A stretch of DNA of 64,000 nucleotides from Bacilli bacterium (GCA_017436345.1 JAFSDH010000002.1:1-64000), one strand, 5' to 3'; positions 17,019-25,682 are shown, counted from the first letter of the stretch. Translations and numbers: made by a program. Notes: generated from the letters alone by a model not told the origin.

Positions 17019-18470
17019 ATGCGTATAGGTCTAGATATTGATAATGTAATCGCTGATTTAGATAAAGGACTTTTAAAATATTTAAAAAAAGAAGATAAAA
17101 AGAAAAGAAATAATGGAATTATTAATAAAAATGAAAGATATGCCGCTCTTTTATTTGATTGGACAACTGAAGAAATAAGAGAGTTCTTTACGAATAATAT
17201 GCAAAATATTGCCAAAGAACTTGAACTAAGAGAAGGTGTTAAATACTATATAGATAAATTAAATGCCGATGGTCACGAACTATTTCTAATAACTAATCGA
17301 GTTTATCCTGATTATAGTGATCCTGAAGGTGTTACAGTCAAATGGTTAAAAGAAAAAGAAATTAATTATAAAAAAATAATATTTACTGAGACAAGAGATA
17401 AAAGTGAAGCTTGTATAAATAATAAAATTGATATTATGTTTGATGATGATATAGGTAACTGTATCAGATTAAAAAATAAGGGAATAAATTTTTGTATGAT
17501 GTGCACTAAATTAAACTATGAACATCGAGGTAATCTTCCCTATGTAAGAAATTTTAAAGAGCTATACGAGAAGGTGAAAGAAATGAATGAGATAAAAAAA
17601 GTTATTTTAGATACTGATATGTATAATGAAGTAGATGACCAGTTTGCTTTGACATATATAATGAAATCACTTCAAAATATTGAATTGGAAGCAATAACTA
17701 TTGCCCCATTTTCTAAAAGTGGTTATGCAGAAGAATTATCTATTCAAGATGGTGTTCAAAAAAGCTATGAAACAACTATAAAATTATTAAAAATGCTAGA
17801 AAAAGAAGAATACATAGATAAAGTTTATAAAGGAGCTACTAGCTATTTTGATAACGAAGAAACAACAAATGATGCTGTTGAAAAAATAATAGAAATATCA
17901 CTTAAAAATGAAAAAACATTTATAGTTGGAATAGGAGCTATAACAAATATTGCCTTAGCTATAAAAAAAGAACCTAAGATAATTGATAAAATAGAAGTAA
18001 TATGGTTAGGTGGAAATAGTTTTTTATCACATCAAAACCGAGAATTTAACTTTTATCAAGATATAGAAGGAGTAAGATATGTATTTGAATCTAAAGTAAA
18101 GTTGACAGTTATTCCTTGTCGTAATGTTTCATCACATTTAACAACAACTAAATATGAGTTAGAACACTATATAGGTAATACACCTTTAGGAAAATATCTT
18201 ATTGATACAATGATTAATTGTAAAAAAAGATATTTTAAGACAGAAAAAGATACTTATGGACAAAGTAAAACAATTTGGGACTTAAGTGCAATTGCATATT
18301 TAGTAAATAAAGATTGGTTTACAAGAGAATATATAAGTTGTCCCACTATATTAAATGATGGCAGATATGAAATGACAAAAGATAGACACGAAATTATTTT
18401 TATAAATGATTTATCAAGAAATAAGATCTTTAATGATTATTTTAAAAAGATGAGGAATGAATATGATTAA
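17019..18470 (+). CDS. Fusion: 5'-nucleotidase (HAD) plus nucleoside hydrolase (IUNH)
   Basis: This 483-aa protein joins two domains. Residues 1-185 are a HAD-type 5'(3')-deoxyribonucleotidase-like domain with the nucleophile motif GLDIDNVIAD, LITNRVYP and MFDDDIGNC. Residues about 190-483 are an inosine-uridine-preferring nucleoside hydrolase with the metal-binding DTDMYNEVDDQFAL (usually DTDxGxDDA), GAITNIALAI and the later IWDLSAIAYLV. The two steps are consecutive: nucleotide to nucleoside, then nucleoside to base plus ribose. Such a fusion would give a one-protein nucleotide salvage enzyme. An internal ATG at 17584 with an AAGGTGA site could also yield the hydrolase alone. The hydrolase motif deviates from consensus, so substrate is uncertain. 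Confidence 0.85.
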   Translation: MRIGLDIDNVIADLDKGLLKYLKKEDKKKRNNGIINKNERYAALLFDWTTEEIREFFTNNMQNIAKELELREGVKYYIDKLNADGHELFLITNRVYPDYSDPEGVTVKWLKEKEINYKKIIFTETRDKSEACINNKIDIMFDDDIGNCIRLKNKGINFCMMCTKLNYEHRGNLPYVRNFKELYEKVKEMNEIKKVILDTDMYNEVDDQFALTYIMKSLQNIELEAITIAPFSKSGYAEELSIQDGVQKSYETTIKLLKMLEKEEYIDKVYKGATSYFDNEETTNDAVEKIIEISLKNEKTFIVGIGAITNIALAIKKEPKIIDKIEVIWLGGNSFLSHQNREFNFYQDIEGVRYVFESKVKLTVIPCRNVSSHLTTTKYELEHYIGNTPLGKYLIDTMINCKKRYFKTEKDTYGQSKTIWDLSAIAYLVNKDWFTREYISCPTILNDGRYEMTKDRHEIIFINDLSRNKIFNDYFKKMRNEYD

Positions 18471-19017
18471 GAAAATATTTAAGCACTTACATCTAATAAA
18501 CAAACATAGATGGCTAGTATTCAAACTATCTATAAAAGCTGGAATTCCTTTTCAAGGTTTAATTCATGACTTATCTAAATATTCCCCAACTGAATTTATT
18601 GAAAGTGTAAAATATTACAATGGCAAAAGAAGCCCAATATCCATATCAAAACAAGAAAATGGATATTCTAAAGCATGGCTACATCATAAAGGAAGAAATA
18701 AACATCATTTTGAATACTGGTATGATTTTAATACTAAAGAAAAAACTCCAGTAATACCATATAAATATACTGTTGAAATGATATGTGATACAATAGCTGC
18801 GGGAATGTCATATATGAAAGAAGAATGGACTCCTAAAGCGCAAAGTGAATATTTCGAAAAAAGAAGAGATTTAGAATATATTAATGAAGATATAAAAAGT
18901 GTTTTAAGAGATGTGTATAAACAACTAGAAACAAAAGGTCTAAATAAAACAATAAATAAGTATAACTTAAAAAAAACTTATGAAAAACATACTAATAAAA
19001 GTGCTAAAAATAAATAA
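18463..19017 (+). CDS. DUF5662-like protein
   Basis: This roughly 184-aa soluble protein is rich in conserved-looking His: HRWLVFKLSIKAG, LIHDLSKYSPTEF and WLHHKGRNKHHFEYWYDF, then AAGMSYM. The pattern matches the uncharacterised DUF5662 family, whose His/Asp residues suggest an HD-like metal site; the family assignment is from memory. ATG 18463 has GAGGA at ideal spacing; ATG 18457 is the alternative. It overlaps the nucleotidase-hydrolase stop by 8 nt, so the two are coupled and it may act in the same nucleotide pathway. Confidence 0.72.
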   Translation: MIKKIFKHLHLINKHRWLVFKLSIKAGIPFQGLIHDLSKYSPTEFIESVKYYNGKRSPISISKQENGYSKAWLHHKGRNKHHFEYWYDFNTKEKTPVIPYKYTVEMICDTIAAGMSYMKEEWTPKAQSEYFEKRRDLEYINEDIKSVLRDVYKQLETKGLNKTINKYNLKKTYEKHTNKSAKNK

Positions 19018-19055
19018 AAAGTGTTATAATATGCACTACAAAGGAGAGATTACAT

Positions 19056-21101
19056 ATGCTAATTAAATCAACTGCTATTGATCGATTATTAAGAGAAAAT
19101 CCTAATTTAAAAGAAAGAAGATTTGGTCTTCCAGCTATTGGAAGAAGACTCGATGGTGAACAATTTAATCCAACTGTTCAAGACATCGCAGATGCTATTA
19201 ACTTTTACGGATTTGAAGTTAGAGATAGTGAAATCGTTAATAAACCAGATATTGATTTAGGTGGAGGAAACCCTATGAAATATCCACCATTTTCTTTATC
19301 AATAAAAGAAATGATAAATTCACTTTCAAACACTGATTTATATAAATATCCCTATACTGAAGGTGATGATAATATTAGAAAAATACTTCTTGATTATATT
19401 GAACAAGAAGGATTTATAAATACAGAACCATATGATTATGAAGATGTAGATGATAAAGGTTTATCAATTCATAACTTAACATTTTTACCATCAACATCAA
19501 TTACTTTCAATATAATTATTAATATTATTGCAAAACCTGGAGATGTTATTTTAGTACCAGGTCCTAATTATGGACTTTTTACAATTAGAGCTGAAAGAGC
19601 AGGTGCTGAAGTAGAAATCATTCCTCTTGAAGAAGAAGATAATTATTTAGTTAATCCAGATAAACTAGCTAATACTATCGATGAAATAAACAATTCCCTT
19701 CAAAGAATATATCAAAAAAGAAGAGGTTATGTTCCACGTGTTGTAGCTTTTCTAAATGCTAACCCTAATAATCCAACAGGGAAAGTTATGGGTGAGAAAC
19801 AAGCTGAACTTTTAAAAAAGATTGGTCAAGTTTGTTTAGAAAGAGGCGTATTTGTAATTGATGATATGGTTTATCGTGATGTTACCTTTGATGAGGAAAA
19901 TATTGCTAAGCCAATTGCTACGATTCCTGGTATGTTTAGAAATACAATTACACTATTTGGGCTTTCAAAAAGTTATGGAATGGCTAGCTTAAGAGCAGGT
20001 TTTTTAATTGCCGATGAAATAATTATCAGAGAAGTTATAAATAGAATTTTTCAAGAAATGGATTCATCACCAGATATTGTTGGTAGAGCATTAATGGGAG
20101 CATTCTCTGCAACTGAAGAAAGAAATAAAGAATATGAAAAATATTTTAAGCCATTAAGAAAGGAATATGTATTTAGATATAATATTTTAAAAGCTTTAGT
20201 AGAGGGGATCGATAGTATTGATAACTTTACTATGAAAGAAAAAGTAAAAGATACAATCAAAAAATATATTCCTGAAAAGAATAAAAGAAATAGTATTTTA
20301 AAAGGATTGCCTTATGTAAAAATACCTAAAAATTTAGAGCCAGAAGCAGGATTTTTTGCTATATTAGATTTTACAGAAATAAAAGGTAAAAAATATAATG
20401 GGAAAGAAATAAAAACAGAACGTGATTTATTAGAGTTTTTCTATTATACAAATCGTTTGCGCTTTTTAATTGGTCAATCAATAAGTTGGCCTAATCCTAA
20501 AGAATTAGTCGGTAGAGTAACGTTTGCTCTAGAAATAGATAGATTAATAAATAGTTTTGTTTTAATGAATAATTCTCTTCAAAAAATTGTTGCAGAAAAC
20601 GAATATGAAATAAGATTAAATAAGTTAGAAGACCAAGAACAAATGGCGCGAATAAAAGTTGATGGTTGGCAAGTTGCTTATCAAGATATAGTTGATAAAG
20701 AGTATTTAAATAATATGGATTATGATTTACAAACAAAGCGCTATATAGATAGTTTTGAGGAATATAAAGATAGCGTTCTAGTCATTGAAAATAAGCATAC
20801 AAAAGAAATTTTAGGATATTCATGTTTTGATAAAAATACGAAAGCAAAATATGATTCAGAATTAGTAAGTATATATGTAAAACCAGAATATAAATCTCAA
20901 GGAATTGGTAGTTTATTATTAAAAGAAACAATTAAAATATTGAAAGAAAATAATAAAAAAAATATGATTTTATGGTGTTTTAAAGATAATATAAATGCTT
21001 TAAAATTTTATGAAAAATTAGGTGGACAAATCAAAGAAGAAAAAATTGCTACAATTGGAAATAAAGAATATGAAGAATATGGAATAGTATTTGAATTCTA
21101 A
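19056..21101 (+). CDS. Fusion: PLP-dependent aminotransferase (class I/II) plus GNAT acetyltransferase
   Basis: This 681-aa protein has an N-terminal fold-type I aminotransferase (about 1-510): LGGGNPMKYPPF, PGPNYGLF, NANPNNPTGKV, FVIDDMVYRD and the Schiff-base Lys in LFGLSKSYGMASLRAGF. A complete GNAT domain follows (about 525-681) with VSIYVKPEYKSQGIGSLLL and NINALKFYEKLG. An amino-acid transamination activity is likely, and the attached acetyltransferase may acetylate the product or an unrelated amine. Substrates cannot be read from the sequence. AAGGAG precedes the start, and an extended -10 TGTTATAAT ends at 19030. It is cargo of element B. Confidence 0.88.
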   Translation: MLIKSTAIDRLLRENPNLKERRFGLPAIGRRLDGEQFNPTVQDIADAINFYGFEVRDSEIVNKPDIDLGGGNPMKYPPFSLSIKEMINSLSNTDLYKYPYTEGDDNIRKILLDYIEQEGFINTEPYDYEDVDDKGLSIHNLTFLPSTSITFNIIINIIAKPGDVILVPGPNYGLFTIRAERAGAEVEIIPLEEEDNYLVNPDKLANTIDEINNSLQRIYQKRRGYVPRVVAFLNANPNNPTGKVMGEKQAELLKKIGQVCLERGVFVIDDMVYRDVTFDEENIAKPIATIPGMFRNTITLFGLSKSYGMASLRAGFLIADEIIIREVINRIFQEMDSSPDIVGRALMGAFSATEERNKEYEKYFKPLRKEYVFRYNILKALVEGIDSIDNFTMKEKVKDTIKKYIPEKNKRNSILKGLPYVKIPKNLEPEAGFFAILDFTEIKGKKYNGKEIKTERDLLEFFYYTNRLRFLIGQSISWPNPKELVGRVTFALEIDRLINSFVLMNNSLQKIVAENEYEIRLNKLEDQEQMARIKVDGWQVAYQDIVDKEYLNNMDYDLQTKRYIDSFEEYKDSVLVIENKHTKEILGYSCFDKNTKAKYDSELVSIYVKPEYKSQGIGSLLLKETIKILKENNKKNMILWCFKDNINALKFYEKLGGQIKEEKIATIGNKEYEEYGIVFEF

Positions 21102-21130
21102 AAAGACTTATCATAAAAGTCTTTTTTTTT
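21101..21130 (+). terminator. Terminator after the aminotransferase-GNAT gene
   Basis: AAAGACT (21102-21108) pairs with AGTCTTT (21118-21124), followed by a long T run. It separates cargo from the recombinase gene. Confidence 0.78.
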
Positions 21131-21179
21131 AATATATTTTAGTATAAAAATTATTCATTATTGAAAAGGATGAATATAG

Positions 21180-22106
21180 ATGAACTTATATGAAATAAGA
21201 CAAAAACTAAATATGGGATATAATCTGAAAGATATAAGATTAAGAGTAACGTTTTATTCGAGAGTATCAACAGATCATAATGAACAAAAAAACTCTTTGT
21301 CAAATCAAAGTGAACATTTTAAAAAAATAATAAAAGCTAATAGAAACTGGGAGTATGTAGAAGGATATGTAGATGATGGTATTACTGGAATGAGTGTTCA
21401 AAAAAGAGATAGTTTTAAAAGAATGATTATCGATTCTAAAAATAATAAATTTGATTTAATAATTACAAAAGAAATATCTAGATTTTCGAGAAACACATTA
21501 GATAGTATAAAATACACTAGAGAACTATTAAATAATGGTGTTGCTGTATTATTTTATAATGATAATATAAATACCATTTTCCCCGATAGTGAACTAAGAC
21601 TTACAATAATGGCATCGATGGCCCAGGATGAAGTAAGAAGACTATCTGAAAGAGTAAAATTTGGGATGAAAAGAGCTCAAGAAAAAGGCGTAATGTTAGG
21701 AAATAATCAAATTTATGGATATAAAATAAATAAAGAACAAGATAAATTAATAGTACTTGAAGACGAAGCAAAAGTTATAAAAAAAATATTTAATATGTAT
21801 ATTGAAAAAAATTTATCTTTTAATAAAATATCTAAAGTACTAAATAAAGAAAATATAAAGACAAAGTTTGAAAAAAAATGGAACCCATCACAAATATCAA
21901 GAATAATAACAAATCCAAAATATAAAGGATATTTTTGTGCTAGAAAAAAAGAAGTTATTGATTATATGAATAAAAGAATAAAAATAAATGAAAAAGATAA
22001 ATGGATTATCTATAAAGATGAAGAAAGAATACCTGTAATTATAGAAGAAAAAATATGGAACAAGGCAAATAAAAAACTAAGTAAAAAGAATAAAAAAGAA
22101 AAGTAA
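21180..22106 (+). CDS. Serine recombinase of element B, minimal form without zinc ribbon
   Basis: This 308-aa recombinase has the catalytic serine in TFYSRVSTDH, TKEISRFSRNTLD and MASMAQDEVRRLSERVKFG. A recombinase DNA-binding domain (about 180-300) has NKISKVLNKENI, WNPSQISRIITNPKYKG and WIIYKDEERIPVIIEEKIW. The protein stops where other large serine recombinases enter the zinc ribbon and coiled coil, and ends KKLSKKNKKEK. There is no sign of frameshift: the stop is followed within 9 nt by the attP arm. AAGGATG precedes the ATG. It is the terminal gene of element B and points toward the right end. Confidence 0.92.
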   Translation: MNLYEIRQKLNMGYNLKDIRLRVTFYSRVSTDHNEQKNSLSNQSEHFKKIIKANRNWEYVEGYVDDGITGMSVQKRDSFKRMIIDSKNNKFDLIITKEISRFSRNTLDSIKYTRELLNNGVAVLFYNDNINTIFPDSELRLTIMASMAQDEVRRLSERVKFGMKRAQEKGVMLGNNQIYGYKINKEQDKLIVLEDEAKVIKKIFNMYIEKNLSFNKISKVLNKENIKTKFEKKWNPSQISRIITNPKYKGYFCARKKEVIDYMNKRIKINEKDKWIIYKDEERIPVIIEEKIWNKANKKLSKKNKKEK

Positions 22107-22114
22107 TAATGCTA

Positions 22115-22131
22115 TTTATATAACACTATGT
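22115..22131 (+). repeat. Element B right end: attP left half-site
   Basis: TTTATATAACACTATGT lies directly before the TC crossover (22132-22133) and is the inverted partner of 15541-15557. Confidence 0.75.
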
Positions 22132-22281
22132 TCAAATAGTGATACAAAATCTCCTATTCCTGAAATAAAGGAACCACTCATAGCACCAAAACTTATACTT
22201 GTATCAATATTTACATCTTTATTAGGATCAATTCCATGTTGTCTTAAAATCCACTCTAAAGTCATCTCTGGCATACCACCT
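22130..22281 (-). pseudogene. Middle fragment of interrupted ABC substrate-binding protein
   Basis: About 150 bp between elements B and C encode, on the minus strand and without stops, GGMPEMTLEWILRQHGIDP, NKDVNIDTSISFGAMSGSF and ISGIGDFVSLFE. These are highly typical NMT1/THI5-like binding-protein sequences. The piece begins in frame from the AGGTG core shared with 27808-27812 and ends in the GAAC core shared with 15537-15540. It has no start or stop of its own and is too short to be found as a gene. It links the N-terminal (27808-28249) and C-terminal (15133-15540) pieces. Confidence 0.93.
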
Positions 22282-22299
22282 GTTGGGGAAAAAAGTGAT
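22281..22299 (+). repeat. Element C left end: attP right half-site
   Basis: TGTTGGGGAAAAAAGTGAT directly follows the CC crossover (22279-22280) and is the inverted partner of 27791-27809. Confidence 0.78.
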
Positions 22300-22303
22300 A
22301 AAG

Positions 22304-22332
22304 TTGACTTTTTTTTAAAATTATAGTATTAT
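22304..22332 (+). promoter_or_regulatory. Promoter at the left end of element C
   Basis: TTGACT (22304-22309), 17 bp and TATTAT (22327-22332) sit 5 bp inside the attP arm, upstream of the mgtC-like gene. The cargo therefore carries its own promoter, and binding of the recombinase to the end could block it. Confidence 0.7.
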
Positions 22333-22361
22333 TTAAAGCACTTTTTGGGGGGAGATATAGT

Positions 22362-23039
22362 ATGGATACTTTGGATTTTGCAACAAGAATAGTAATAGCA
22401 TTATTACTGGGAATGTTTATTGGTTTTGAAAGACAAATAACAGGTCATCCAGCAGGAATTAGAACAAATATGTTAATCTGTCTTGGTTCTTGTATGTTCT
22501 TATTATTTCCAATGATTATGGGTTCAGATGATATACAAAGAGTTGCCAGTTATATTGTATCTGGTGTCGGTTTTTTATGTAGTGGTGTTATTTTTAAAGA
22601 AAATGGTACTGTTAAAGGATTAAATACGGCAGCAACACTATGGTGTACAGCAGCAATTGGTTTACTTTCTAGTTCAGGAATGTATTCTTATGCCTTTATT
22701 GCAACATTTATCTTGTTAATGGCAAATATCTTATTTAGACCATTATCACAAAAAATAGAACCACTAGATTCTTTTAACGAAGATGAAAGCTTTTACAAAA
22801 TAAATGTTGTTTGTCATGAAAAAGATGAATTAAAAGTAAGATCTGAAATTCTAAAAGAAATAAAAGGAACAAAATTAACATTAACTGAGTTAGATACTAA
22901 AGAACTAGAGAATAACAAAGTACAAATAGAAGCAACATATCGCTTTATTGGTCAAAGAGTTGATGAAACAATTGAAAGCTTAGTTGCAACACTTAGTATT
23001 AAACATGGTATTAAAAAAGTAGGTTGGGAAATTATTTAA
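22362..23039 (+). CDS. MgtC/SapB family membrane protein
   Basis: This 225-aa protein has about four transmembrane segments with the MgtC signature RIVIALLLGMFIGFERQ, HPAGIRTNMLICLGSC and GFLCSGVIFKENGTVKGLNTAATLWCTAAIGLL. A soluble C-terminal ACT-like domain (about 145-225) follows. MgtC proteins are linked to growth in low magnesium and to membrane-potential control, and in some bacteria they inhibit F-ATPase. A GGGGGG-type ribosome site precedes the ATG. The terminator lies inside its last codons. It is cargo of element C. Confidence 0.9.
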   Translation: MDTLDFATRIVIALLLGMFIGFERQITGHPAGIRTNMLICLGSCMFLLFPMIMGSDDIQRVASYIVSGVGFLCSGVIFKENGTVKGLNTAATLWCTAAIGLLSSSGMYSYAFIATFILLMANILFRPLSQKIEPLDSFNEDESFYKINVVCHEKDELKVRSEILKEIKGTKLTLTELDTKELENNKVQIEATYRFIGQRVDETIESLVATLSIKHGIKKVGWEII

Positions 23040-23052
23040 CCCGACCTTTTTT
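23021..23052 (+). terminator. Terminator embedded in the 3' end of the mgtC-like gene
   Basis: AGGTTGGG (23021-23028, coding) pairs with CCCGACCT (23040-23047) with one G-U pair, and T residues follow. The 5' arm codes for the last residues of the protein. Confidence 0.72.
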
Positions 23053-23066
23053 GTTCGAATTTTTGT

Positions 23067-23095
23067 TTGACTTATAGCACGTTTTATGTTATAAT
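23067..23095 (+). promoter_or_regulatory. Strong sigma-A promoter of the element C adhesin
   Basis: TTGACT (23067-23072), exactly 17 bp and TATAAT (23090-23095) precede the ATG at 23128. This is close to consensus and predicts high expression. Confidence 0.85.
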
Positions 23096-23127
23096 AGCAA
23101 GCAATTAAGCAAGTAGGGGGAATATAT

Positions 23128-24948
23128 ATGAAAAAATTAAGTATTGCTTTTAAAAGATTATTATTAATAATAATTGCTTTTTCAAGTGTAGTGAGTACAA
23201 ATGTATTTGCTGCAACAAGTGCTCCTAGTACTATTACTATGGGTACAGGTAAACAATTAACAGGATATGTTAATGGTACATATTTTTCAACAAAAGTAAC
23301 TAATGATGGAAAATATGCATATTGTACAGACATCAATAAAAAAACACCTAATGGAATGAAAATGACATTAGTAGAAGCAAAAGATGCTGGTATGTCTTAT
23401 ATTATTCAAAATGGATATCCAAAAAAATCATTTACAGGAGATGCCAACAAAGATTATTACATTACTCAAGCTGCTGTTTGGTGGTATTTAGATGATACAA
23501 CAGGAAGCTCTAATTTAAGTAATAGTTTTAAAACAACAGGATCAGACAGTTATGGATTAAGAAAATATATTAAACAACTAGTAGCTGATGCTAAAGAAGC
23601 AAAACAAGACGGATATACAAAACCAAGTGTTAGTTTAAGTGTTAGTTCAACAACTTTAACTTTATCTTCTGATAAAAAATATTATTATTCAGGAGAAATT
23701 ACAGTAAAAGCAACATCTATAAAAGGAAAAGTATCATTAAGTTTAACAGATGCACCAAAAGATGCAAAAATAGTTAATACTAGTGATAAAGAAGTAAGTA
23801 GCGTAAATGCAGGAGCAAAAGTTAAAATTAAAGTTCCTGCAAGTAATGTTTCAAACTTAGAAACATCATTTACAATTAAAGCAACAGCTACTGGAGAAGT
23901 TTATAAATCTTATATGTATAAACCAAGTAATAGTAATTATCAACCAGTTGTAATTGGTGTGTTATTTCCAGAAACATCAACAGTAAATGCAAGTAAAAAA
24001 TTTACAATAAAATCAGCACAAGTAGAAATCATTAAAGTTGATACAGAAACAAATAAACCTTTAGCAGGAGCTAAATTAGAATTAAGAGATAACAAAGGTA
24101 ATGTTGTTGATTCATGGACTTCTACTACAAGTGCACATACAATTAAAAATTTACCTGAAGGGACATATAAATTAGTTGAAACAAAAGCACCAGATGGATA
24201 TAAATTAAATGATACAGCTCAAGAAGTAACATTAAAAGCAGGGGTGCTAACAAAGGTTTCATTCTATAATAGTAAAAAAGAACCTACAAAAGTAGTGATA
24301 ATTAAAAGGGATAAAGAAACAAATGAAACTTTAGCAGGAGCAGTATTCGTACTTAAGGATTCTACTGGTAAAGAAATAACTACATGGACATCAACAACAA
24401 ATGGACATTATGTTTCAGGATTACCAGAAGGAGAATATACAGTTGAAGAATTAACAGCTCCAGAAGGTTATATTAAATCTGATGAAGTTCAAAAAGTTAA
24501 ATTAGAGTCTGGTAAAACAGTAACTGTTACATTCTATAATCAAAAAGAAGTAATTGAAATTAAAACATTAGTAGAAATTCGTAAAGTAAATGGTGAAACA
24601 GGCGAATATTTAGCAGGAGCTGACCTAGTACTAAAAAATAGTGCTGGTGAAGTTATTGATACATGGACTACTACAAATGAAGCTCATGTTATTGAAAATT
24701 TAAAACCTGGAAAATATTATATTTCTGAAACAAAAGCACCAAATGGATTTATTTTATCAACAGAAGTTGTGGAAATTGAAATAACAGAAGATGGTGGAAC
24801 AGTAATAGCTACTTTCTACAACACACCTGAAATTGAAGTTCCTAATACATTAACAAATAAATCAATACTTGCAATAGTTGTTGGTATTATTACAATCACA
24901 ATTGGTGGAAGTATTGTATATATAAACTATAGAAAAGAAGAAATATAA
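23128..24948 (+). CDS. Sortase-anchored thioester/Cna-B adhesin (element C)
   Basis: This 606-aa surface protein has a signal peptide (cleavage near NVFAAT). Its thioester domain has Cys66 (YAYCTDIN) and Gln114 (YITQAAVWWY). A beta domain follows (about 160-290), then three Cna-B/SpaA modules (about 293-385, 386-480 and 486-575), each opening with V-x-I-x-K-x-(D/N) and closing with a PEG(T/E)Y or PGKYY and ETKAP-like strand. The C-terminus has the sorting signal VPNTL, a hydrophobic helix and YRKEEI. The modules are near-repeats and probably carry isopeptide bonds. The partner sortase follows 1 nt downstream. It resembles the chromosomal protein at 8310-9788 but is longer by one module. Confidence 0.9.
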   Translation: MKKLSIAFKRLLLIIIAFSSVVSTNVFAATSAPSTITMGTGKQLTGYVNGTYFSTKVTNDGKYAYCTDINKKTPNGMKMTLVEAKDAGMSYIIQNGYPKKSFTGDANKDYYITQAAVWWYLDDTTGSSNLSNSFKTTGSDSYGLRKYIKQLVADAKEAKQDGYTKPSVSLSVSSTTLTLSSDKKYYYSGEITVKATSIKGKVSLSLTDAPKDAKIVNTSDKEVSSVNAGAKVKIKVPASNVSNLETSFTIKATATGEVYKSYMYKPSNSNYQPVVIGVLFPETSTVNASKKFTIKSAQVEIIKVDTETNKPLAGAKLELRDNKGNVVDSWTSTTSAHTIKNLPEGTYKLVETKAPDGYKLNDTAQEVTLKAGVLTKVSFYNSKKEPTKVVIIKRDKETNETLAGAVFVLKDSTGKEITTWTSTTNGHYVSGLPEGEYTVEELTAPEGYIKSDEVQKVKLESGKTVTVTFYNQKEVIEIKTLVEIRKVNGETGEYLAGADLVLKNSAGEVIDTWTTTNEAHVIENLKPGKYYISETKAPNGFILSTEVVEIEITEDGGTVIATFYNTPEIEVPNTLTNKSILAIVVGIITITIGGSIVYINYRKEEI

Positions 24949-24949
24949 T

Positions 24950-25666
24950 TTGAAAAAAAGAAAATTATTACGTCTAGGAATTATCATAATATTATTAGGA
25001 ATTTCATTAACATCTTATGAATATTTTCTAGCAAAGAAAAGTTATGCATTTGAGTATATGAATAACAAATTGTATTTATCTTCAAATGAAACTCCCGAGT
25101 TTATTGAAGAAGAAGGTATAACAACAGATGAAGATACTTATGATGAGGATTTAACTGTTGAAGAAATAACAAATAACACAAATAATATAAATAATCAAAA
25201 TAATACTAGTAATAATACTCAAACACAAAAAAAGAATAATACTAAAAAAGAAAATTATTATTATATTGGTTATCTAGAAATACCAAAGATAAATTTTAAA
25301 AAGGGGTTTGTCGATATTAACTCACAAGACAATGTTGTAAGTAAAAATATTACAATTATTTCTGGATCTAAATATCCTAATATAGATAAAGGTAACTTTA
25401 TTATAGCGGGGCATTCTGGGACAGGAATACATTCTTATTTTAAAAACTTATACAAATTATCCTTAAATGATAAAGCATACGTATATTATAAAAACGTTAA
25501 ATATACATATAAAATAGTAAATATATATAAACAACCAAAAGATGGTACAGTGGCTATATATAGAGATTATACAAAAACAACTTTAACTTTAGTAACATGT
25601 ACAAAAGACGATAAAACATCACAAACAATTTACGTTGCGGAGTTAGAGAGTAAAATAAACTATTAA
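24950..25666 (+). CDS. Sortase (element C)
   Basis: This 238-aa sortase has an N-terminal membrane helix (about 8-24), an Asn/Thr-rich linker (about 70-102) and the catalytic barrel: YLEIPKINFKKGF, His155 in IIAGHSG and Cys217 in LTLVTCT. The usual active-site Arg a few residues after the Cys is not seen; the strand reads DDKTSQTIYVA. The gene starts with TTG at 24950, immediately after the adhesin stop at 24948, suggesting translational coupling. The adhesin with VPNTL is the likely substrate. Confidence 0.88.
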   Translation: MKKRKLLRLGIIIILLGISLTSYEYFLAKKSYAFEYMNNKLYLSSNETPEFIEEEGITTDEDTYDEDLTVEEITNNTNNINNQNNTSNNTQTQKKNNTKKENYYYIGYLEIPKINFKKGFVDINSQDNVVSKNITIISGSKYPNIDKGNFIIAGHSGTGIHSYFKNLYKLSLNDKAYVYYKNVKYTYKIVNIYKQPKDGTVAIYRDYTKTTLTLVTCTKDDKTSQTIYVAELESKINY

Positions 25667-25682
25667 AAAAGGGGGTGGGTTG

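Larger units (their letters stand above)
15539..22133 (+). mobile_element. Integrated element B: metabolic cargo plus serine recombinase, inside the ABC substrate-binding protein gene
   Basis: This segment of about 6.59 kb is bounded by GTTC at 15537-15540 and 22130-22133. Removing it joins ...SLFE to PNALEVESQ in frame. Joining the element's ends gives a palindrome centred on TC, with arms 22115-22131 and 15541-15557 matching at 12 of 17 positions, including an 8-bp perfect TAACACTA/TAGTGTTA pair. Cargo order: malQ, nucleotidase-nucleoside hydrolase fusion, DUF5662-like protein, aminotransferase-GNAT fusion, serine recombinase. All genes are on the plus strand, opposite to the host operon. 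Confidence 0.9.
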
